Shown in pieces: positions 57,581-64,000 of a stretch of DNA of 64,000 bases (position 1 is its first letter; each line of letters starts with the position of its first letter). The translations under genes were made by a program, and so were the position numbers. The notes beneath the pieces were generated by a model, which ran no database searches, was not told where the DNA came from, and saw nothing but the letters and a program-made list of their open reading frames with translations. The stretch is taken from positions 1 to 64,000 of the forward strand of contig NZ_NQMO01000008.1 of the NCBI RefSeq assembly GCF_002257645.1. The letters run 5' to 3'. The DNA is from Paenibacillus sp. XY044. GTDB taxonomy: Bacteria; Bacillota; Bacilli; Paenibacillales; Paenibacillaceae.

Positions 57581-57957
57581 GCAGCCGAAGATATAGCAGA
57601 AAAAAATGTGCTGTTTATGATGCACACATGATAGAGATATGGAATAGGTTATATTACGCAGGATCCAAAACGTCGTATGACCACCGGCAGATAAGTTTCT
57701 AGAGCTTTTCACGCCGGTGTTTATAATAGATGTGCTGGAACAGGGGGACCTTATGCGAACAGCAGGGGTCCTTTTGTTGTTGTGCAAGAGTCGTGATTCG
57801 GCCCGAAGGGACAAAGCCTGTTTTTCTTCCTCGCCGTTTTTGGTAGAATGGATATAGCGCTTTTTGGCCGGTTGGATGGGCAATTGAACGGAATGGACCT
57901 TGTGAATGGGATTAACGGAATGTCTATGGGCACGGATAGAGAGAAGGGGGAGCAACA
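57581..57957. other. Intergenic region before holA; no gene seen
   Basis: No convincing gene. TTTATAATAG near 57720 and TTTTTGGTAGAAT near 57840 are -10-like sequences without clear -35 partners. GGACC...GGTCCTTTTGTT (57748-57780) may be a weak terminator. A yqzM-like gene, found here in B. subtilis, was looked for and not recognised. Confidence 0.4.
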
Positions 57958-58977
57958 ATGGATGTAAAGGCGGCGGTGAAAGCGATCAGGCAGGGGGACG
58001 TATCGCCGGTCTATCTCCTGTACGGAACCGAGAAATACCAGATGAATGAATTTACCGCACTGATGGAGGACCAGCTGCTGCAGAAAGAGGAGCGGGATTT
58101 TGCACTCGTACATTATGATCTGGCCGAAACCCCGATCCAGGAGGTCGTGGAAGAGGCCGAAATGATTCCTTTTATGGTGCAGCGAAAGCTCATATTCGTC
58201 CGGGACGCATCCGTATTTACGGCAGGGAAAGAATCAGGCAAAGTCGAACACCGCATGGAATCGCTGCTGGAGTATATCGGCAATCCGGCGGAATACAGTG
58301 TGCTGATTTTCCTGGTGAACAATGAGAAGCTGGACGAGCGCAAGAAGGTCGTTAAGTCCGTCAAAAGCGCCGGCACGGTGCTTTCCTTCATGCCGATGGG
58401 CAGCGACGAGCTGCTGCGCTGGATCGAGAAGAAGGCCAAGCAGCGCGAGTGCAGCTTCGCTCCGGGGGCGGCGGAGATGCTGGTCCGCAACGCGGGCACA
58501 CAACTGCAGACGCTTGCAGCTGAAGTGGACAAGCTGTGTCTGTACGCTGGAAGCGGCGGCACCGTGACGACGGACATCGTGGACCAGCTGGTGGCGCGGA
58601 GCACGGAGCAGAACGTATTCGCCCTCGTCGAGGAGATCGCCAATTTGCGGCTGGACCAGGCGCTGGGCATTTTCTACGAGCTGCTGAAGCAAAAGGAGGA
58701 GCCTATCAAAATTGCGGCGCTGATCGCCCGCCAATTCCGCATTATTTTGCAGGTGAAGGACCTCGGCGGCCAAAGCTATTCGCAGCAGCAAATCGCTTCG
58801 CAGCTGGGACTGCATCCTTACGCGGTCAAGATTGCCGGAGAGCAGGCACGCAAGTTCCAGCCGAACCAGCTGAAGGCTATACTCAGCAGGCTCGGGGATC
58901 TCGATTATCAAATGAAGACCGGGGCCATCGATAAAGTGCTCGGTCTGGAGCTGTTCCTGCTCAGACTGGCGGGATAG
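57958..58977 (+). CDS. holA: DNA polymerase III subunit delta
   Basis: A 339-residue clamp-loader subunit that opens the beta sliding clamp. The N-terminal P-V-Y-L-L-Y-G-T-E-K-Y, the clamp-contacting region, and A-A-L-I-A-R-Q-F-R-I-I-L-Q near residue 255 are typical of Firmicute HolA (YqeN). GGGGAG precedes the ATG. Position downstream of comEC matches B. subtilis, apart from the sigma/anti-sigma insertion. Confidence 0.95.
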   Translation: MDVKAAVKAIRQGDVSPVYLLYGTEKYQMNEFTALMEDQLLQKEERDFALVHYDLAETPIQEVVEEAEMIPFMVQRKLIFVRDASVFTAGKESGKVEHRMESLLEYIGNPAEYSVLIFLVNNEKLDERKKVVKSVKSAGTVLSFMPMGSDELLRWIEKKAKQRECSFAPGAAEMLVRNAGTQLQTLAAEVDKLCLYAGSGGTVTTDIVDQLVARSTEQNVFALVEEIANLRLDQALGIFYELLKQKEEPIKIAALIARQFRIILQVKDLGGQSYSQQQIASQLGLHPYAVKIAGEQARKFQPNQLKAILSRLGDLDYQMKTGAIDKVLGLELFLLRLAG

Positions 58978-59000
58978 CGCACAACCGAATATATACTGAG

Positions 59001-59046
59001 AAGACACCGTTTTTGCGCCTTTGAGCGTGAGGACGGTGTTTTTTTG
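59001..59046 (+). terminator. Terminator of holA
   Basis: ACACCGT...ACGGTGT stem with a GCGC-containing inner part, followed by seven T residues. Confidence 0.85.
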
Positions 59047-59175
59047 AGCAAATCATTCCTTATGGTCTATCATTTCATAGATTTAAATGCGTTGGAATAA
59101 ATGTAATTTGTTCTTTATGATGAGTTTGACATTCGTAAATGTTTGCATCTTTTATAGAGAAAGGAGCTATTCATC

Positions 59176-61260
59176 ATGTTCAAACCGCTTTACCTGATTG
59201 ATTCTATCGTCTTGTTCCTATTGATTGTTTTATGGGCGATTATAGCTAATCGCTTGAGTCGCTTACCCTATCGCGATACAAAAAAAGAGTTGAAACGAGG
59301 TATTACCCGTTTAATGCCCCTTTTCTTCATCGCTCAAGGGCTGGTCATCGCGGAGATCGTCATCCTGTACTTATTAGGTACTTATGGATGGGAATTTATA
59401 AAGGAGAAGGTATTGCTTACAATGCCGGTGTTCATTCCTTCGGCATGTTCAACCCTTGTATCCCTTTCGATCTTGCGAAAGATCACCGGTCCAGTACCGA
59501 AAGATCTACAATCCGCTGTAGATGAAACGGATCGAAAGGTACTGGCTTCGCCCCAATTGATGCTTCCTGCTCAAGCTGCTCTCCTCAGTTCGATCGCTGC
59601 CTGTTACTTTTCCTATTTTATTTATCCGTTCGAGTTAAATGTTTTACATGGCGTTCTACTATGGATGGCATTCGTCGCGATTATCGTTGTGTTATGGTTT
59701 CGACAAAAACGCCTCAGTCTAAAACGGATCAAAGCCGATTATGCCATGACGTTATCTGCACGACTTTTACATGCTTTGATTTCCTTTGTCTGCCTTGCGA
59801 TCCTCATTGGCGGCTGGTACGTCTTATCCATGAAAGCATCCGTTCTACCTGACCGTATGAATATGGGAAGCATGCATCACGACATGGATATGCAAGCGAT
59901 GAATCATTCCATGAACCATCCCATGAACAATCAAGAAATAAGTGTAACCGCACTAACAGGTCCCCAAACCGAGAAAGCAGACCGTCATTTCGAACTGGTT
60001 GCCCAGAAAAAACAAGTGCAGCTGAGCTCCGGTAAGACCATGGAGGCTTGGACTTTTAACGGGATGACTCCGGGTCCGGAATTACGTGTAAAGCAGGGGG
60101 AGATCGTTGAAGTCGTTTTGAAAAATAAAGATATTGAAGATGGGGTCACGATTCACTGGCACGGCTACAATGTGCCGAATGCAGAAGATGGCGTTGCGGG
60201 GGTTACCCAAGATTCTGTACCGCCTGGGGGAACGCATGTATACCGTTTTCAAGCAAAACAAGCGGGAACGTATTGGTACCACTCGCATCAACAATCAGCC
60301 AAACAAGTCATAAGAGGGCTGTTCGGATCGCTCATTGTAGAACCAAACGATACTCCCGAGCCCAATACAAAAGACATCACCGTACTAAGTCATGCCTGGC
60401 CATTGTCGAATGGCAGCACATTAACCCCTGCGTATGGCTTGAAGGACACGCTGGATCGTCAAACGATTCCATCGGGTACCCTTGTCAAATTGCGATTGAC
60501 TAATGCCCAAAACTATCCGCAAACATTCCAATTATCGGGAGCCCCATTTAAAGTGACCGCCATTGACGGCAATGAGGTTCACGCCCCCACCACCATAAAA
60601 GATCAGAAGCTACTGATCGCCGGTGGTGGACGATACGATATTTTATTTACGATGCCCAAAACACCGGTAAGACTGAGCAGCCGAAGTGATGCAGGCGTTA
60701 CCCCAGGGATCGTTTTTAGTGAGGCGGAAACCAAGGCAATCCCGGCTATAAATGAAAAAAATCCTGTATTTGATCCGGGGAATTATGGAGAAAAACTGCC
60801 GACTCCTTTCACGATAAACAGCAAGTTTGACCGCACTTTCAAAATCGTCCTGGATTCCCGGCTAGGGTTCTATGATGGTAAACTATATGCTTTATATACC
60901 ATTAACGGACGCGTTTTTCCGGATACGCCGATGCTAACGGTCAAAGAAGGTGATCTGGTAAAAACCATGTTTGTGAATCGCGGATGGGACCATCATCCGA
61001 TGCATCTTCATGGGCATACCATGCTCGTTCTCAGCCGGAACGGGAAACCAACGACAGGCAGCCCTTGGTGGACCGATACACTGGATGTAGCTCCAGGTGA
61101 AACTTATGAGGTTGCTTTTCAAGCAGATAATCCCGGGATCTGGATGGATCATTGCCATAATTTATGGCATGCCGAAATGGGAATGACGATGCACTTGTCC
61201 TATGAAGGGATAACGACACCGTTTCAAGTGGGAAAGAAAACAGCCAACCAGCCGGAATAA
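59176..61260 (+). CDS. Membrane-anchored multicopper oxidase
   Basis: A 694-residue protein. The first 220 residues hold about five membrane helices; a Met/His-rich stretch follows (residues 230-256, M-H-H-D-M-D-M-Q-A-M-N-H); then three cupredoxin domains with all copper motifs: H-W-H-G, W-Y-H-S-H, H-P-M-H-L-H-G-H and H-C-H-N-L-W-H-A-E-M-G-M. It should oxidise Cu(I) or another reductant outside the membrane, and the Met/His segment suggests copper handling. AAAGGAG precedes the ATG. Distinctly AT-richer than the neighbouring genes, suggesting transfer. Confidence 0.9.
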   Translation: MFKPLYLIDSIVLFLLIVLWAIIANRLSRLPYRDTKKELKRGITRLMPLFFIAQGLVIAEIVILYLLGTYGWEFIKEKVLLTMPVFIPSACSTLVSLSILRKITGPVPKDLQSAVDETDRKVLASPQLMLPAQAALLSSIAACYFSYFIYPFELNVLHGVLLWMAFVAIIVVLWFRQKRLSLKRIKADYAMTLSARLLHALISFVCLAILIGGWYVLSMKASVLPDRMNMGSMHHDMDMQAMNHSMNHPMNNQEISVTALTGPQTEKADRHFELVAQKKQVQLSSGKTMEAWTFNGMTPGPELRVKQGEIVEVVLKNKDIEDGVTIHWHGYNVPNAEDGVAGVTQDSVPPGGTHVYRFQAKQAGTYWYHSHQQSAKQVIRGLFGSLIVEPNDTPEPNTKDITVLSHAWPLSNGSTLTPAYGLKDTLDRQTIPSGTLVKLRLTNAQNYPQTFQLSGAPFKVTAIDGNEVHAPTTIKDQKLLIAGGGRYDILFTMPKTPVRLSSRSDAGVTPGIVFSEAETKAIPAINEKNPVFDPGNYGEKLPTPFTINSKFDRTFKIVLDSRLGFYDGKLYALYTINGRVFPDTPMLTVKEGDLVKTMFVNRGWDHHPMHLHGHTMLVLSRNGKPTTGSPWWTDTLDVAPGETYEVAFQADNPGIWMDHCHNLWHAEMGMTMHLSYEGITTPFQVGKKTANQPE

Positions 61261-61299
61261 GCAGTCGAATCACCCTCATCAAAATCGGCAGTAAAGAGG

Positions 61300-62193
61300 T
61301 TAAACATCGTTTTGAGCCATTCTTTGAAAGTGCTCGATGATGACTTGACGAAAGTCCTTTGCTGCGCTTGTAAAATAGCGACTCTGATGTCTTGTTAGTC
61401 CAATCTCCCGTATACACACAGGGTCCTCGATTGGCAAGCACACAACGTGTTCCTGGGACCCGGCTGATAATGCGGATTTGGGTATAAAGGCAATGCCAAG
61501 TCCGGTTACAACCAAAGGACCTAAGGATGCGGGTTCATCGCCTTCATAAGCGGTTTGGGGTACAAATCCAGCCTTCTCACAATAAAGATCCATCAAGTCG
61601 CGGATGCCGTACCCCTTTTTTAAACTGACGAACCGTTCTCCCTTAAGCTCTGATAAACGAACTCGGTCCCTGCCCGCCAATCGATGGGTTCTTGGAACGG
61701 TCACATAAATCTGCTCTTGGAAAACGATATCACATACGAGTTCGCTTCCCAGAATAGGTGGGGATGACAAACAAAAATCGACCTCACCCTTCTTCACCCG
61801 AGTTTCCATTTCATGGGTTCTGAGCTGTTCTACATGGAACTGGACTTGCGGCCGAATGTCACGAAATCGGTTGAGGATATCCGGCAGCATGTAGGCTGTG
61901 TTCACCGCCAGTGCCAATGTACCATAATCAGCACTGGTCATATCCGCGATTTCGCGTTTACCTTCCTCCAATTCAAACAAAGCCCGCTCGACACGTTGAA
62001 AAAAAGAACGACCAAAAGCATTTAATCTTAAATTACGGCCGCTTCTGTCGAATAAAGGGGCGCCAAGGTCTTCTTCCAATCGTTGAATCGTCTTGCTGAG
62101 CGAGGACTGTGTGACATGTAATTCTCCCGCAGCTTCGGTCATATGCTCCAAACGAGCTACGGTACAAAAGTACTTAAGCTGAAGCAGTTCCAA
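61300..62193 (-). CDS. LysR-family transcriptional regulator
   Basis: A 297-residue regulator: helix-turn-helix at residues 3-60 (M-T-E-A-A-G-E-L-H-V-T-Q-S-S-L-S-K-T-I) and a LysR substrate-binding domain from about 90. Convergent with the multicopper oxidase, 40 bp between stops, and divergent from murA. AT-rich like the oxidase, so the two may have arrived together. Targets unknown. Confidence 0.92.
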   Translation of the reverse strand: MELLQLKYFCTVARLEHMTEAAGELHVTQSSLSKTIQRLEEDLGAPLFDRSGRNLRLNAFGRSFFQRVERALFELEEGKREIADMTSADYGTLALAVNTAYMLPDILNRFRDIRPQVQFHVEQLRTHEMETRVKKGEVDFCLSSPPILGSELVCDIVFQEQIYVTVPRTHRLAGRDRVRLSELKGERFVSLKKGYGIRDLMDLYCEKAGFVPQTAYEGDEPASLGPLVVTGLGIAFIPKSALSAGSQEHVVCLPIEDPVCIREIGLTRHQSRYFTSAAKDFRQVIIEHFQRMAQNDV

Positions 62194-62470
62194 TGTGTGT
62201 GCACCTCACATTCCTTTGGATCTATCTTATTATAGATAAAAATCGATTCATGTGAATAGTGGCCTTCCTCTAAGGAGAGTCACTATTAGCCTTGTACAAA
62301 AAAGGGGTCAATAGCTTTTTTGGCCTATAGAGAAGGTGGCGGCTTATCCTGCCTTATCCCGGGTTCAAGGCTATTTCTCCAAATCAGATTGTCCTCCGGC
62401 AAGTGTGCAGCATATTCTACCTTATGATTGTTCCAGACCAAAAACTATAAAAAGAAATGGTGGAGTTCAC

Positions 62471-63769
62471 ATGCGCTGGTTAGAAGTGAAGCAGGGAGGC
62501 CCGCTCGACGGAAGCGTGGTCATCCCAGGGTCCAAGAATAGTTCCCTCGCCCTCATCGCCGCCGCCGTTCTTGGCGACACTCCGACAATACTGGAGGGCA
62601 TCCCGGATATTTACGATATCCGTGCCATTGGAGAAATCGGAAATCGCATCGGACTGCAGGTGAGCAAAAATGATGACGGCCATTTTGTCGTGGATTCGTC
62701 CCGGATTCATTCATCCGTCCTCGATCAGGCGTTGACGTCTTCGTTCCGCGCATCTTATTATTTGATCGGTGGACTTCTCAGTAAGTACAAGCGGGTGACG
62801 CTCGGTTATCCGGGGGGTGACAATTTCGTGGAGCGGCCCATTGACCAGCATATGAAAATATTCAAGGCGTTCGGGGCGAATGTTACTCTGGAGGAAAAAC
62901 AGTATACGGTATCCGCGGAAAAGCTCACCGGCGCCGACTTCCGTTTCGATTTGCTGACTTCCGGCGCAACGATCAATGCCGTGCTGCTCGCTTCGTTAGC
63001 TGTCGGGGTAACCAACCTGTACAACTGCGCGACGGATCCGGAAGTGGTGGATGTCTGCCGATTGCTGAACCGGATGGGCGCCGACATCACCGGAGCCGGT
63101 ACGGATACGATACGAATACGTGGGGTGAACTCTCTGACAGGATGCCGGTATCGGGTGATCCCGGACCGTCTCATTGCTGGGGCGTTTATGATGACGGTCG
63201 GCATTACCGGCGGCACGCTGACCCTGAAGCAGGTCATTCCCGAGCATGTGAAGTCCATCATGGCCAAGCTGAGCGAAATCGGCATTGAATTTGAAAGCGG
63301 AGACGATTACATCATCGCCAGCAGCAATGGGAATATCAAACCGACGCGGGTACGGACGGGCATGTATCCCGTGTTCAATTCCGATATGCAGCAGCCGATT
63401 ACGAGCCTGCTTCTGAAGGCGCCGGGCTACAGTGCCGTCAGGGAAAAAGTATATCCGTACCGTTTCAGCCATGTCGCACAATTAAACCGGCTTGGGGCTG
63501 ACATTCAGGCGAAGAACGGCTATGCCGTCATTAAAGGCGGCCGACCGCTGCACGGCGGGTATGCCCATGCGACCGATGTCCGGGCGGGAACCTGCCTGAT
63601 CATGGCTGGTTTGCAGTCGGAGCAGGCGACGCGAATCACGGGCATCGAGCATATTGAGCGGGGCTATGAGGACGTGGTGTATTTATTCGGCCAAGCGGGG
63701 ATTGGCCTGGTCATCCATGAAAGCGAACCCGCTTCGGCGGACGGCAAGGAATATACGACAACGGCGTGA
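62471..63769 (+). CDS. murA: UDP-N-acetylglucosamine 1-carboxyvinyltransferase (MurA) homologue with Cys-to-Asp active site
   Basis: A 432-residue EPSP-synthase-fold enzyme of the first committed step of peptidoglycan synthesis. Substrate residues are kept: K22-N23 in S-K-N, R122 in E-R-P-I-D, S-D-M-Q-Q-P with the catalytic base Asp, the Arg of Y-R-F-S-H-V, and the Arg of D-V-R-A. In the catalytic loop, where E. coli MurA has P-G-G-C115, this protein reads P-G-G-D117. Aspartate-type MurAs are known in mycobacteria and chlamydiae and are not inactivated by fosfomycin. GGTGGAG precedes ATG 62471; upstream in-frame starts lack a site. Whether it is the main MurA or an accessory paralogue is not shown. 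Confidence 0.88.
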   Translation: MRWLEVKQGGPLDGSVVIPGSKNSSLALIAAAVLGDTPTILEGIPDIYDIRAIGEIGNRIGLQVSKNDDGHFVVDSSRIHSSVLDQALTSSFRASYYLIGGLLSKYKRVTLGYPGGDNFVERPIDQHMKIFKAFGANVTLEEKQYTVSAEKLTGADFRFDLLTSGATINAVLLASLAVGVTNLYNCATDPEVVDVCRLLNRMGADITGAGTDTIRIRGVNSLTGCRYRVIPDRLIAGAFMMTVGITGGTLTLKQVIPEHVKSIMAKLSEIGIEFESGDDYIIASSNGNIKPTRVRTGMYPVFNSDMQQPITSLLLKAPGYSAVREKVYPYRFSHVAQLNRLGADIQAKNGYAVIKGGRPLHGGYAHATDVRAGTCLIMAGLQSEQATRITGIEHIERGYEDVVYLFGQAGIGLVIHESEPASADGKEYTTTA

Positions 63770-63816
63770 CCGTCGGCGGTTGAAAAGGACTGTTTTAGCT
63801 TTTCCGACACATGACG

Positions 63817-63860
63817 GAAAACAGCCCCCAAACCGGAAGAACGGCTGCGGGGGCTGTTTC
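63817..63860. terminator. Bidirectional terminator after murA
   Basis: AAACAGCCCCC pairs with GGGGGCTGTTT, flanked by A and T runs; lies between convergent genes. Confidence 0.88.
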
Positions 63861-63906
63861 GTATTGTTTCAGGTTCGGATCTGCCTTAGGCGAAACACAA
63901 GTGGTT

Positions 63907-63999
63907 CTAGCCGTCAACAGCTTTGGCCGAGGCCTGCTGAGTGGACAAGCTGCCATGACGCTGGGACCAGTAGGCGAGGCCCATCGTCAGCAGCAGGAA
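63907..63999 (-). CDS. C-terminal end of a membrane protein (partial)
   Basis: A minus-strand frame entering from the right edge ends at CTA 63907-63909 (TAG). It reads F-L-L-L-T-M-G-L-A-Y-W-S-Q-R-H followed by a polar tail, as at the end of a last membrane helix. Too short to assign; a transporter is possible. Confidence 0.4.
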   Translation of the reverse strand, partial: FLLLTMGLAYWSQRHGSLSTQQASAKAVDG

Positions 64000-64000
64000 T

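Overview
The window looks like a chromosomal segment of a Gram-positive, endospore-forming bacterium, most likely Paenibacillus or a close relative. Evidence: a sigma-K gene, a spoVAC-spoVAD-spoVAE operon, the Bacillales gene order yqeG-yqeH-aroE-yhbY-nadD-yqeK-rsfS-(cvfB)-yqeM ... comER-comEA-comEB-comEC ... holA, a leucine T-box in front of leuS, sigma-A promoters, AGGAGG ribosome sites, CcpA-type cre sites and many lipoprotein solute-binding proteins. Base composition is moderately GC-rich, with a few clearly AT-richer genes (multicopper oxidase/LysR near 59.2-62.2 kb; epimerase/XRE pair near 43-45 kb).

Layout. 0-0.5 kb: the 3' half of sigK, preceded not by its 5' half but by the end of a recombinase-like gene, so the window starts inside a skin-like sigK-intervening element. 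0.6-8.9 kb: a sugar-use cluster (LacI regulator, ABC importer, GH4 glycosidase, PfkB kinase, secreted beta-helix protein). 9.1-11.4 kb: 2-hydroxyacid dehydrogenase and glycerate kinase. 11.6-14.3 kb: stand-alone LytTR regulator with a cre site, FMN reductase, M42 aminopeptidase, a 30-residue membrane peptide. 14.5-16.4 kb: spoVAC-AD-AE (dipicolinic acid channel). 16.7-21.2 kb: MoxR ATPase, DUF58 protein and transglutaminase membrane protein. 21.3-27.5 kb: the yqe ribosome/NAD operon.

27.6-47.4 kb is an accessory block lying inside the otherwise conserved yqe-comE order. Its core is a complete carbon-phosphorus lyase system (28.6-40.7 kb): PHP phosphoesterase, hexapeptide transferase, PhnF repressor, PhnG-H-I-J-K-M-L and the PhnD-C-E-E importer. 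Three direct repeats on an exact 11-bp spacing upstream look like a PhoP box. PhnD/C/E/E import phosphonate, PhnGHIJKLM attach it to ribose and break the C-P bond, and the PHP enzyme probably removes the cyclic phosphate in place of PhnP and PhnN, which are absent. The block ends with an orphan solute-binding lipoprotein, an epimerase/XRE pair and a membrane AraC regulator.

47.5-58.9 kb returns to conserved order: T-box and leuS, comER, comEA-EB-EC, an ECF sigma/anti-sigma pair and holA. 59.2-63.8 kb: a membrane-anchored multicopper oxidase, a LysR regulator and a MurA homologue in which the fosfomycin-target cysteine is aspartate. A partial membrane protein on the minus strand ends the window.

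Most notable: the interrupted sigK, a PHP phosphonate gene whose metal-binding N-terminus lies upstream of any ordinary start codon, a three-copy dispersed repeat of which one copy supplies the stop codon of phnL, a cysteine-rich insert in PhnK, and the Cys-to-Asp MurA. All functional statements are from reading the sequence; no database search was run.
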